From UBA4781 sp963556045 (GTDB taxonomy: Bacteria; Chloroflexota; Anaerolineae; Anaerolineales; Anaerolineaceae): DNA of 64,000 nt. Shown one piece after another: positions 54,792-62,574 of the stretch. Below the pieces are notes generated by a model. It was not told the origin of the DNA, did no database searches, and saw only the letters and a list, made by a program, of their open reading frames with translations. The stretch lies in the NCBI GenBank assembly GCA_963556045.3, contig CAUVYA020000002.1:186001-250000 (forward strand). The letters run 5' to 3'. Every line of letters starts with the position of its first letter. Positions within the stretch are counted from its first letter, which is position 1. A program made the position numbers and the translations under genes.

Positions 54792-55697
54792 TTATCTTGA
54801 TTTTAATACCTGTTCAAGATTATGCCATATTTTTTGTACTGCTTTACTGGAAAGGCTGTCGGGCGCGTACTGCGTGAGAGGTTGCGCATGCAGCATTGCT
54901 TCGGTGAAGGTTTCATCAAACGGAATATTCCCCAGCACAGGTATGCCGGATCGAGCGCAAATTTCAAGGATGGTGGCAGCATTGTTCTCATCCAGGTCGG
55001 CTTTGTTCAAGACAACATAAGAAGGGATGTGAAAATGGCGAGTGGTATCTGCGATGCGCTGCATATCATGGATGCCGCTTAAGGTTGGTTCAATGACTAG
55101 AACGGCGATATCACTCTGGGTGCTGGCTGCGATGACCGGACACCCTATCCCGGGTGGACCATCTACCAGAAGGATGGTGTGATCTCCGCCCACGGAACTG
55201 CGTGCCTGGTCAATGATGGTAGATACAAGTTTTCCTGAATTTTCATGACCGGGGAAAAGATGAGCATGAAAAAAATCCCCAAATTTCGTTTGTGAAAAAT
55301 ACCACCAGCCATCTTGATGGGGTTCCATGTGGATCGCCTGGGTGGGGCATTGCAGCGCACACAAAGTGCAGCCCTCGCACTGCATGGGATTCACAGTGAA
55401 CAGGGTGGAAGATTTTCCTTCACCAGATTGGCTCTGGATGGCGTGGAAGTGACAGATATTTTCACACAAACCACACTGCGTACAGAGATTTTGATCAATG
55501 ACGGTTTTCTTCCCTCCCCAGAAGGCAGTGCGGGTTTGCACGGAGTGGGAAATGACCAGATGTAAATTTGAGGCATCCACGTCCGCATCTACCAGCACGA
55601 GATTATGCCTGGATGTGATCAAGGGAGCCAGCGCGGCACTGAAGGAGGTCTTACCGGAACCACCTTTTCCACTGAGAATAGCGATCTGTGTGATCAA
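54792..55697 (-). CDS. MinD-type P-loop ATPase with inserted two-cluster ferredoxin domain (second copy)
   Basis: The protein is 301 residues if it begins at the TTG at 55697, which overlaps the TGA of the preceding copy by 4 bases (TTGA). A farther upstream start would run deep into that gene. It carries the deviant Walker A SGKGGSGKTSFS, the VLVDADVDASNLHL switch region, then two four-iron motifs (CTQCGLCENICH and CEGCTLCALQCP) in an insert. The LLVDGPPGIGCP segment is the Walker B-like part. Related ATPases load or assemble metal clusters with NifX-like partners, which sit upstream here. Confidence 0.85.
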   Translation of the reverse strand: MITQIAILSGKGGSGKTSFSAALAPLITSRHNLVLVDADVDASNLHLVISHSVQTRTAFWGGKKTVIDQNLCTQCGLCENICHFHAIQSQSGEGKSSTLFTVNPMQCEGCTLCALQCPTQAIHMEPHQDGWWYFSQTKFGDFFHAHLFPGHENSGKLVSTIIDQARSSVGGDHTILLVDGPPGIGCPVIAASTQSDIAVLVIEPTLSGIHDMQRIADTTRHFHIPSYVVLNKADLDENNAATILEICARSGIPVLGNIPFDETFTEAMLHAQPLTQYAPDSLSSKAVQKIWHNLEQVLKSR

Positions 55698-56587
55698 TCG
55701 TGCGCTCCCTGAAAACCATTTGCAGCAAGGATATACTGCCAGGTTTTCTTGAAATCGTTGTTGTAGCGTGCATTCGTTTCGACTAACAATTCTCCTCTGG
55801 CGTAGCTCTCTGCGATGGAGCGGGAAAAAGGAATGCGCTGAAAGATTGGGATATTGTTTGCCTGGCAAAAATCTTCAACCTGAGAATCACCCATGCCATA
55901 TTTATTGATGATAACGGCAACCGGAAGCTGCATTTCCTCATGTACTAGCTGGAAGGTCAATTGAAAATCATGAAATCCAAACGGGGTGGGTTCTGCTACC
56001 AACAGTACCAGATCCGCGCCCTGAAGACTGGCAACCAGAGCACAGGAGACTCCCGGGGGCGCATCAATAATTGCAATCCCTTCCTCCGCTGTGTTTTGTG
56101 AGTGCTCAGACAATTCTTTCAGCAGCTGATTGATGATGGCTACCGGACTCGAATTCCCGATTTGCATTTCACCCTGCATGAAAAGAACATTTCCTATGTT
56201 TCCTGTTTTTATGACACCCAGCGGATGGGCAATTTCATGGATGGCACCCGCCTGGCAGACTGCACTGCAAACGCCGCAGGAATGGCACAATTCAGGAAAG
56301 AACAGCACCTTTTGTGGTGTGACAGAGAGGGCATGAAATTGACAGGCATGCGCACAAACCCCGCAATGTGTACAGATATGTTCATCAATTGACGGGACCC
56401 TGTTTTCGACCGTGGCGCTTGAGGTAAACTGTGGATGGAAAAAGAGGGCAGCGTTGGGAGCTTCCACATCGCAGTCAATAAAATACAAAAACGCGGGAAG
56501 GGCGAACTGCGCGGCGACCGCTGTCAGGTTTACCGCTACGCTGGTTTTACCCGTTCCACCCTTCCCGCTTGCAACAACGATATTCAT
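55694..56587 (-). CDS. MinD-type P-loop ATPase with inserted two-cluster ferredoxin domain (first copy)
   Basis: The 297-residue protein has the Walker A ASGKGGTGKTSVAVN, the YFIDCDVEAPNAALF switch region, and the insert with CTHCGVCAHACQ and CHSCGVCSAVCQ four-iron motifs. IAIIDAPPGVSCA follows. It is a paralogue of the next gene and they probably work as a heterodimer. The pair, with two NifX-like genes, matches the layout of cofactor-assembly clusters such as the orange-protein system of sulfate reducers. That is a comparison of gene order, not of function. Confidence 0.86.
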   Translation of the reverse strand: MNIVVASGKGGTGKTSVAVNLTAVAAQFALPAFLYFIDCDVEAPNAALFFHPQFTSSATVENRVPSIDEHICTHCGVCAHACQFHALSVTPQKVLFFPELCHSCGVCSAVCQAGAIHEIAHPLGVIKTGNIGNVLFMQGEMQIGNSSPVAIINQLLKELSEHSQNTAEEGIAIIDAPPGVSCALVASLQGADLVLLVAEPTPFGFHDFQLTFQLVHEEMQLPVAVIINKYGMGDSQVEDFCQANNIPIFQRIPFSRSIAESYARGELLVETNARYNNDFKKTWQYILAANGFQGAHD

Positions 56588-56608
56588 GGACGATAGGTCT
56601 GCCGGAAC

Positions 56609-56992
56609 TCAGGCTTCTCCATTTCCATGCTGATGAGCAACACTTTCTGCACAGGGAGCAGCGGATGATGCAGACCCTGACAGATAGATGTTCACAGCAT
56701 CCTCAACGGATCCTGAAAGACAGGTAACAGGTTCGATGTCATTCTGCTGGAAAAAACCGATGGCACGCCCGCCCATACCCTGTGTGATGATGGCATTGAT
56801 ACCCTGTTCTTTCAGAAAATTGGGAATCTCAAAGGGTTGGTGTCCTTGAAAATAGGGATTCGCTATCGATTCAGAGCGAATTATTTTTTTATCTTCAACA
56901 TCCAGGATGGTAAAGAAAGGGCAGTGTCCAAAATGCCCGCTGACGGTGCTCTGCAAGCCTTGATCATTGTCGGAAGATACTGCAATTTTCAT
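56609..56992 (-). CDS. NifX/NifB-like dinitrogenase-cofactor-family protein (copy 2)
   Basis: The 127-residue protein begins MKIAVSSDNDQGLQSTVSGH and has the GHFGHCPFFTILD segment and QGMGGRAIGFFQQND, typical of the NifX/NafY-like fold (COG1433), which binds metal clusters. The C-terminal 25 residues hold a Cys and several His (PCAESVAHQHGNG) that could bind metal. No nitrogenase gene is in the window, so a role in other metal-cofactor assembly is more likely. Confidence 0.83.
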   Translation of the reverse strand: MKIAVSSDNDQGLQSTVSGHFGHCPFFTILDVEDKKIIRSESIANPYFQGHQPFEIPNFLKEQGINAIITQGMGGRAIGFFQQNDIEPVTCLSGSVEDAVNIYLSGSASSAAPCAESVAHQHGNGEA

Positions 56993-57006
56993 TCATTTCT
57001 CCAATT

Positions 57007-57342
57007 CTATATATTCCCTTTTTGTAATTTTCCCTGACGATAGAACGTAAGGGCTTCTTCGATCGTTTTGCCCTGTGGAAGATAGTGCAGGATATCTGAA
57101 TTCTGTAATACCTGACTTGCCTTGGGACCAAGAGCTGGTGCGATCAAAACGTCTACCTGCCAATCAAGCATGGCTTGTGCGGCTGCGATGCCGGCGCCAT
57201 GATTTTCATTGCGGGCATTGTTCGGCAAGAATTGATATTTTTCTGCATTATCCTCTACCAGAGCGAAGAAAGTACATCTTCCAAAGACTGTACTGATCGC
57301 TGACTGTTGAGTTTCTCCATCTGAACATATGCAAATTTTCAT
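57007..57342 (-). CDS. NifX-like dinitrogenase-cofactor-family protein (copy 1)
   Basis: The protein (111 residues from the ATG at 57342) begins MKICICSDGETQQSAISTVF and has the FGRCTFFALVEDN and APALGPKASQVLQNS segments of the same NifX-like fold. A TTG start at 57369 overlapping the DUF5320 stop is possible, but the ATG has a GAGAGAG site just upstream. It lies between DUF5320 and the second NifX-like gene. Confidence 0.82.
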   Translation of the reverse strand: MKICICSDGETQQSAISTVFGRCTFFALVEDNAEKYQFLPNNARNENHGAGIAAAQAMLDWQVDVLIAPALGPKASQVLQNSDILHYLPQGKTIEEALTFYRQGKLQKGNI

Positions 57343-57365
57343 AATCTCTCTCGTTGGATGTAGAT

Positions 57366-57707
57366 TCAATCCCTGTCAGATTGGTCTTCTCGAAGTGTCG
57401 TGATGCGCTTATTGATCAGATCCAGCTGGTTTTGCAGCCAGGAAGCCTGTCCTTTCAGCACCTGTTCCTCATCTTTTGGATCGGGTGATTGCATGGGACC
57501 CGCTGTGGGGTACATTCCCATCCTGCCTGCATAAGGGCGGGCGAAAAAACGATTACGAAAACCTCTCCCTCTTCCAAAGGCATGCCATCTGCCAAAACCC
57601 ATTCCCTGACCCGATGCCCATGTGTCAGAATAACCGTTGCAAATTCCCATTCCTCTTCCACTCATCGGTCCTTCACCTTGGGGACCACTTTGATCTCTTG
57701 CTGGCAT
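57366..57707 (-). CDS. DUF5320-like Gly/Arg/Met-rich small protein
   Basis: The 113-residue protein starts MPARDQSGPQGEGPMSGRGM, is rich in Gly, Arg, Met and aromatic residues to about residue 75, and ends in a charged coiled-coil segment. This is the layout of DUF5320 proteins, which accompany PadR and NifX-like genes in many anaerobes. Function is unknown. The start is 12 bases after the PadR stop codon. Confidence 0.75.
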   Translation of the reverse strand: MPARDQSGPQGEGPMSGRGMGICNGYSDTWASGQGMGFGRWHAFGRGRGFRNRFFARPYAGRMGMYPTAGPMQSPDPKDEEQVLKGQASWLQNQLDLINKRITTLREDQSDRD

Positions 57708-57719
57708 TTCGTACTCCTT

Positions 57720-58103
57720 TCAATGTGATTGATGATTATCCATATGTACCCTGTAATCCTGGATGATGCGCTGCATATTGGACATCCGAGATTCAAGGTC
57801 GGAAATATACTCGGCGAGCACATTTTCTCCCATTTTGGTGATGTGATATACACGTCGTGGGGGACCCTGACTGCTCTCCTGTTCTTGATTGGAGGTTACC
57901 CAGCCCATGTCTTCCATCTGGTGCAGCGCGCGATACAGGATACTGATATCCATGTTCATTACGCCATAGTCATTTAGTGTTTCCACCAGAGAATAGCCAT
58001 GCGCGGGCTGCTGATGCAGCGCCAGTAAAATGATGGGATCAACCAGGCGCAAACGCATACCGCGCCCCCGTCCCATACCGCGACCATGATTTCTACCCGG
58101 CAT
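57720..58103 (-). CDS. PadR-family transcriptional regulator
   Basis: The 127-residue protein has a short Gly/Arg-rich N-terminus, then the PadR winged helix. The sequence runs PIILLALHQQPAHGYSLVETL, an MDISILYRALHQMEDMGWVTS recognition helix and the wing GPPRRVYHITKMGENVL. A final helix serves for dimerisation. GGAGG precedes the ATG. A 36-bp dyad covers its own promoter, so it very probably represses the operon it heads (DUF5320, two NifX-like, two MinD/ferredoxin genes). The signal is unknown; related PadR proteins respond to small molecules. Confidence 0.88.
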   Translation of the reverse strand: MPGRNHGRGMGRGRGMRLRLVDPIILLALHQQPAHGYSLVETLNDYGVMNMDISILYRALHQMEDMGWVTSNQEQESSQGPPRRVYHITKMGENVLAEYISDLESRMSNMQRIIQDYRVHMDNHQSH

Positions 58104-58122
58104 ATTTCCTCCAACAGAAAGA

Positions 58123-58169
58123 AGAATATCATACTATATGCAAATAGTCAATAGACTGTGTGCATATAG
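58123..58169 (-). promoter_or_regulatory. PadR operon promoter overlapped by a 36-bp dyad operator
   Basis: On the minus strand TTGACT (58151-58146) and an extended TGATATTCT -10 (TATTCT at 58128-58123) are 17 bases apart. The perfect arms CTATATGC (58134-58141) and GCATATAG (58162-58169) share a centre of symmetry with the inner pair AGTC/GACT (58146-58149, 58154-58157). The dyad covers the -35 and spacer, which is a repressor layout suited to PadR. Confidence 0.65.
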
Positions 58170-58218
58170 AATTCAAACATAACGGAAGGCAGAATGAGGA
58201 AGGGATAGTGATGGATCT

Positions 58219-58833
58219 TTAGGTGGGATGCTCTTCGATCTGCTGCAGGTGCTGATAAGTGCCCACCAGAATGAGGATGGCGCCAATCATCTCCAGACTT
58301 TCCTCGACCACGAACTCCGCTTCTATAAGGGCAGGTGAAAGTGGAGAAAGAAGATACGTGATCAATTCAAAGAAAAAAGCACCCAGAATGTATAACACGA
58401 ATCCCCAGCCCAGCCACATGCGAAGTTCACGACCGCAATTTTCGCAGAACAGGTAATAATAGGTGAGGAACAGAAAGAGGATGATGAAGGGGGCATAGAT
58501 CAGGAACCAGTGGGGCAGGTGAAGCTGTGCAAACAATTCGTGCAGTTGAGCGCCCTCATCCAGAGAGAGAAACAGGAAAGCGGCGCTCATCAAACCCCAG
58601 AAGATCTGACTCAATCGGACGGTGTTCTGCACCGGTGTATGCGCTGTATAGATGCGGTACGAGTTGAGCGCTATCCAGAACAGCAGCACGGTGGAGAACC
58701 AGGTGGGAATGTTGCCCTCCTGATCGAGGTTGAATTTTTCGCGAAAAGCGGGGGAGATGGAGGGTGAAACGATATGGGCGATTGCCAGCAGGAAAACAAT
58801 GAACAGGAGGGAGTACAGCAGCCTTTTTTTCAC
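58219..58833 (-). CDS. Polytopic membrane protein of unknown function
   Basis: The 204-residue protein has about six hydrophobic segments. Two conserved-looking acidic stretches at membrane borders, LSLDEGAQLHELF and VVEESLEMIGAIL, could be a metal or lipid site. I do not recognise the family. It is transcribed toward the PadR operon, in the same direction but separated by the dyad operator, so it probably has its own transcript. Confidence 0.65.
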   Translation of the reverse strand: MKKRLLYSLLFIVFLLAIAHIVSPSISPAFREKFNLDQEGNIPTWFSTVLLFWIALNSYRIYTAHTPVQNTVRLSQIFWGLMSAAFLFLSLDEGAQLHELFAQLHLPHWFLIYAPFIILFLFLTYYYLFCENCGRELRMWLGWGFVLYILGAFFFELITYLLSPLSPALIEAEFVVEESLEMIGAILILVGTYQHLQQIEEHPT

Positions 58834-58923
58834 GCAAGACCCTTTCTGGGAGAATTCCCTGGTTTTGTGGATGGACTACTTTGTTCTTAAATTATGGCAT
58901 AGTTTTGAGGATTGGTACAGCGG

Positions 58924-59448
58924 TCACGAGAATTGATCGAACACCGGATGAAAACGTGCGATGCCTTTCACATCCTGCAGTGCATCGGGCTGCAATCCCA
59001 CAACCATGAAAGCCTCATCGGGCGCTTCATGTTCCCAGCGGATGCCGAAACGGCTGGCTGGCTGAAAGCCAAAGCGCGGGTAGTAGCCGGGATGACCCAG
59101 CACGATCACGATGGAATGCCCGGCAGCGCGGCAGGCTTCCAGACCGACAGAAATAAGCTGGCTGCCAACTCCCATTTTTTGATAAGCGGGCAGCACCGCC
59201 AGAGGAGCCAGCGACATGGCAGGTGTAACTTTCTGCTCATCGTGGATGGTGAGCGGACTGAACAGAATGTGACCGACAATTGCCTCATCATCAACGGCTA
59301 CCAGCGAGATGAGATCATCGCACTGTGCGCGCAGATCCTGTATGAGCTTGACTTCATTCGTGCCGTTAAAAGCTGCCGTATTGACGGCATACACTCCGGT
59401 GGTATCAGAGTGGTTTTCGGGGCGGATGGTGAAAGCTGAACCGCTCAC
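58924..59448 (-). CDS. GNAT-family N-acetyltransferase
   Basis: The 174-residue protein has the GNAT fold with IVGHILFSPLTI, the acetyl-CoA-binding loop LPAYQKMGVGSQLISVGLEA and the VLGHPGYYPRFGFQPAS segment typical of YhbS-like acetyltransferases. The GTG start follows AAAGGA. The substrate is unknown. It begins 9 bases after the end of the next hypothetical gene, so the two share a transcript. Confidence 0.86.
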   Translation of the reverse strand: MSGSAFTIRPENHSDTTGVYAVNTAAFNGTNEVKLIQDLRAQCDDLISLVAVDDEAIVGHILFSPLTIHDEQKVTPAMSLAPLAVLPAYQKMGVGSQLISVGLEACRAAGHSIVIVLGHPGYYPRFGFQPASRFGIRWEHEAPDEAFMVVGLQPDALQDVKGIARFHPVFDQFS

Positions 59449-59457
59449 GTGTTTCCT

Positions 59458-60039
59458 TTATTTGGCTTTCTCTTTAAACTGCAGGCTGGCGATGCATTCA
59501 TCGAACACAGGCAGGAAAGCATCAAAAACGGCAGCATCGGCGATGAAATCGAACGCCCAGTATTTCTTCGGCAGGCGGAAAGCGATCATGAGATGTTTGC
59601 GAGAAACCTGCGGTTCAGGATTCTTACGCGTCTTGCGGGTGTGCTGCTCGGAGAGCAGGCGCACGGCAGGGTAGCCAGCCAGTTCTATATAATCCTCTGA
59701 GACGGTCTCGAATGGCGCCCCCAGGTTCTTCTTGACCAGGCGGGCATATTCATCAATCCCAGCTTTGCGTTTAAACAGCGGGATGGCTTCGGGAAGAACG
59801 ACCAGGCAGGTTAATGAGGTCATATCGTTATTGAAATCCCGATCGGCAGCCATGAAGACGAAATTACGCTGCATGAAAAAATTCTTATAGATGGACTGGA
59901 TCTCCTTGGGCAGCGCATCCACCTCGGCTTTCAACGCTTTGCGATCCATGGAAGGGTGCCCGGCGATGAAGCTTTCAGGCAGGGAAAGGCTGATGTGATC
60001 GGTTTCATAGGTGATCCAGTTTAGTTTCTTTTTCGGCAT
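59458..60039 (-). CDS. Conserved hypothetical protein
   Basis: The 193-residue protein starts with a basic stretch (MPKKKLNWITYETDHISLSL) and has alternating strands and helices with no membrane segment. It contains segments such as FMAADRDFNNDMTSLTCLVV and YIELAGYPAVRLLSEQ that recall PsbP or DUF1795-like folds. This is a weak resemblance. It is probably in the same transcript as the acetyltransferase downstream. Confidence 0.55.
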   Translation of the reverse strand: MPKKKLNWITYETDHISLSLPESFIAGHPSMDRKALKAEVDALPKEIQSIYKNFFMQRNFVFMAADRDFNNDMTSLTCLVVLPEAIPLFKRKAGIDEYARLVKKNLGAPFETVSEDYIELAGYPAVRLLSEQHTRKTRKNPEPQVSRKHLMIAFRLPKKYWAFDFIADAAVFDAFLPVFDECIASLQFKEKAK

Positions 60040-60151
60040 ACTGTACTCCTGAGAAGGTGGTAGTATGGAACTGATTGTACGATAGATTAATAGAAAAGAC
60101 TATGAACAATTCATATAATTTCGAAAAGAGTATGGAGTCTAACATATATAT

Positions 60152-61531
60152 TTATATATCTCTAGCGGTAATTATCCCTAAAAAATCAGTAAGTTTACCT
60201 TCAAAAGCCCTTGTGCAATCTGGTGCACCTGAAATTTTATGAGCTAGCTCATGTAAAATTGTTCCAGCAAATAAAATTTCATTTGCTAACTGAGTCTTTT
60301 TAATTATTATGGCATTTAAAGAAGAATCCCAAACTCCACATGTATCATCATTTGTTAATCGCATTGTCTCAGAAATAAGTAGCTTAGGTATTTGCCACTT
60401 AGGAAGGTCTATTAAATTAACAATCTTTTGGTATGAGTTATAGATAACCATTTCTTTATTGTTTAAATCTTGAGGGTTTATGAATTTGTACTCAAAACTA
60501 TCATTAATCTCACTGATAAAAACATCTGAAGTCCTGATCTCAGGTCCACCTAAATTCATTTGTGAATCTAGTTTATCTTTTTCCTTGTCTGAAATAGTAA
60601 TAATTTCATATCTATCTCTTTTTGCCCAATCGATAATTTCTGGACTATGGATTATTTCTTCTTCGGTTAAAAAAACAACATGTTGTGAATTATTTAACAA
60701 GTTAAAAGCTTTTTGACTTATTTCAATCCAAGAAAACTCATCATATAAATTTCCAGAATACCTATTACGTGCTTGTTCAATCAGTTCAAATTGCACTTGG
60801 TTGTTATCTGTAGATAACAATATATCTTTAACTCTACTAGAATAAGTGGATCTTCCTACATTCAATCTTTCACGATTTAATTTCTTTTTAATTGATTGCG
60901 TAATATTTGTAATATTATATGTGAACATAAAATTAGGCTCGTCGGCAGCAAAAACCCCATTTATATATACTTTTGCACCACTTGATTTTCTACTGTATAC
61001 TTCACCATACATTGTGGAGTCTAGTAAAGATTCATCATTAAACTTAAGAAAAAAAGACTTTGCTAGATCCATTTTTTCATTAGAAATTCCTGAAAAAATG
61101 AAATCCGTACCTTCTATATTTATTGGATCATCATTATATTCGACATGGAGAGTGAGAATATCAGAAAAACCAGATTTTTGTGATTTTTTTATTTGAAAAG
61201 AGCCAAACTTAGATTTTATAATGACCAGAATTCCACGACGATTAAATGTTGCAAGAGCATCCTTTAAGCCTACTCCAAATTTTCCAATCAAATTGAGCTC
61301 CGAATTTAATTTTTCTGGATTCTCGTTCAAAGTAAAATGTTCAATCTGGATACCTCTGCCGAAATCACGAATATGCCATTCACCAACCAAGTCTTTTTTT
61401 ATTTCTATTTTATGAGAATCCGTGATTTGTTGTTCATCTAGAGCGTTTGAGATAATTTCACGTAAACCGTGTTCAATATCCCAATTTTCTAAAACTTCTT
61501 CGATGTTTAAATCAAACAATTTAATAGTCAT
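60152..61531 (-). CDS. GHKL (Hsp90-like) ATPase fused to a C-terminal HExxH metallopeptidase motif
   Basis: The 459-residue protein has the Hsp90-type ATP site: N-box REIISNALDE (R24-E33, with N29), DFGRGI (D56-I61) and the glycine-rich lid GKFGVGLKDAL (G83-L93). A region resembling the GHKL transducer domain (about 180-270) follows. Residues about 280-410 are of unknown fold. The end carries a zinc-peptidase signature ILHELAHKISGAPDC (H427, E428, H431) with a possible third ligand (D438 or E444). The gene is AT-rich against its neighbours and has a strong AGGAGGGAAAG ribosome site. I infer that ATP-driven closure controls a peptidase; this might serve in stress or defence. No known system was matched. 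Confidence 0.7.
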   Translation of the reverse strand: MTIKLFDLNIEEVLENWDIEHGLREIISNALDEQQITDSHKIEIKKDLVGEWHIRDFGRGIQIEHFTLNENPEKLNSELNLIGKFGVGLKDALATFNRRGILVIIKSKFGSFQIKKSQKSGFSDILTLHVEYNDDPINIEGTDFIFSGISNEKMDLAKSFFLKFNDESLLDSTMYGEVYSRKSSGAKVYINGVFAADEPNFMFTYNITNITQSIKKKLNRERLNVGRSTYSSRVKDILLSTDNNQVQFELIEQARNRYSGNLYDEFSWIEISQKAFNLLNNSQHVVFLTEEEIIHSPEIIDWAKRDRYEIITISDKEKDKLDSQMNLGGPEIRTSDVFISEINDSFEYKFINPQDLNNKEMVIYNSYQKIVNLIDLPKWQIPKLLISETMRLTNDDTCGVWDSSLNAIIIKKTQLANEILFAGTILHELAHKISGAPDCTRAFEGKLTDFLGIITARDI

Positions 61532-61567
61532 TCTTTCCCTCCTAATAGAAAATACCCAGTTTTCTAA

Positions 61568-61597
61568 ATTATATATTGGTATTTATAAACTGGTCTA
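61568..61597 (-). promoter_or_regulatory. Promoter candidate of the GHKL-HExxH gene
   Basis: On the minus strand TAGACC (61597-61592) and TATAAT (61573-61568) are 18 bases apart. The -10 is perfect and the -35 matches four of six. It would give the gene its own transcript, separate from the nuclease gene upstream. Confidence 0.45.
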
Positions 61598-61626
61598 GGT
61601 CAGGATATAGTTCGAAAAGGTAATAG

Positions 61627-62454
61627 TTAAGTTTCTTTACGATAACTATATTCACAATTCTTCTGAAACGGGCAGCGAAAGCAAGCACCTGTATGCGCTG
61701 GCACAGCCCCATCCTGCAATCTGAAGATCGCCTGCGCGGCTTTGTGCATGCGCTGGCGGTAGAGGGCGGCGTGTTCCGGCTGCACCTCGACTAATGTGCG
61801 CTGGAAGGCTGGTTTGCGAATACGATCTAGATTGTTGACCCAGCGGTAGTGATCGTAATACAGCCGGCAAATAGAATCGGGGTAGATGGATTGGATATAT
61901 TGCGCGTAGATAGCGACCTGCAGCTCATCGTACGGGTAAAAATTACGACCGGTCTTGTGATCCACAAGGATGATGGCATCGCTGTCCTGCAGGATCAGGT
62001 CAATCACTCCCACCAGGGGCGGCAGGTCATTCGCCGGCGCAAAAACGAAGGGATGCTCGACCGCCAGCACCCGCTGATGGTGCCAGCGCTGCTGCTGGTG
62101 CAGGTGCAGTGCATTCATCAGATGCTGCGCATCACACTGCAGGTCAGCCGCATCCAATTGTGCGATCAGATCATCCAGCGAGAGATTATCCCCCTGCATC
62201 TGTGCCTGGTAATCATGCGCGATGAGCTGGTGCAGCAGTTTGCCTTTGCTGAAATAGTCAGGCAGAGGTTCGGGCTGCCGGTGCAGGATATACTGCAGGG
62301 AATAACGCTGCTGGCAAAATTCTACGGTTGTGATCTGGCTGTAGCTGAGATAGGGCAGATCTTGACCATGAAGCGCCTGCACAAACAGCTCACTGTCGTA
62401 TTGTACGCTATCCAGCAGGGATTGGATCTCGAGGAAGGATTGTTGATTGTTCAT
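61627..62454 (-). CDS. PD-(D/E)XK nuclease, Cas4/RecB-like, with iron-sulfur cysteines
   Basis: The 275-residue protein has the nuclease core GVIDLILQDSDAIILVDHKT, with D152 and the D165-H-K167 triad, E133 upstream and Q179 in the QVAIYA helix. One cysteine near the N-terminus (C47 in VEFCQQRY) and three near the C-terminus (C258, C261, C267) fit a four-iron cluster, as in Cas4 and AddB. It probably degrades or processes DNA ends. No Cas genes or CRISPR repeats are in the window, so a Cas role is not supported. Base composition is like the core genome. Confidence 0.8.
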   Translation of the reverse strand: MNNQQSFLEIQSLLDSVQYDSELFVQALHGQDLPYLSYSQITTVEFCQQRYSLQYILHRQPEPLPDYFSKGKLLHQLIAHDYQAQMQGDNLSLDDLIAQLDAADLQCDAQHLMNALHLHQQQRWHHQRVLAVEHPFVFAPANDLPPLVGVIDLILQDSDAIILVDHKTGRNFYPYDELQVAIYAQYIQSIYPDSICRLYYDHYRWVNNLDRIRKPAFQRTLVEVQPEHAALYRQRMHKAAQAIFRLQDGAVPAHTGACFRCPFQKNCEYSYRKET

Positions 62455-62539
62455 GTGTTAAATTTTTCATAATATTGCAGAAGCAAACAGATATTAAACC
62501 TGTCGAAAGTAGGATTATAAACGAAATAAATTGGAACAC

Positions 62540-62568
62540 TTGAATTAACCTTTCTATCTCTATATACT
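62540..62568 (+). promoter_or_regulatory. Promoter candidate of the orphan RNA
   Basis: TTGAAT (62540-62545) and TATACT (62563-62568) are 17 bases apart, with four and five of six matches. Arms CTATATAC (62560-62567) and GTATATAG (62589-62596) overlap the -10 as an inverted repeat, similar to the PadR operator arms at 58134-58169. Transcription would start near 62575. Confidence 0.45.
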
Positions 62569-62574
62569 GTATGT

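Noticed and set aside
55697..55868. N-terminal extension of the second ferredoxin ATPase
   Set aside because: The 57 extra residues are the out-of-frame end of the preceding gene, and the ATPase fold begins at ITQIAILSGKGG. The TTG at 55697 is the better start.
56609..57342. Nitrogen-fixation genes
   Set aside because: The proteins are NifX-like, but no nifHDK, nifB or nifEN is in the window. COG1433 proteins are common outside nitrogen fixers.
61627..62454. CRISPR Cas4
   Set aside because: No direct repeats with regular spacing and no cas1 or cas2 were seen. The same fold and cysteine set occurs in other exonucleases.
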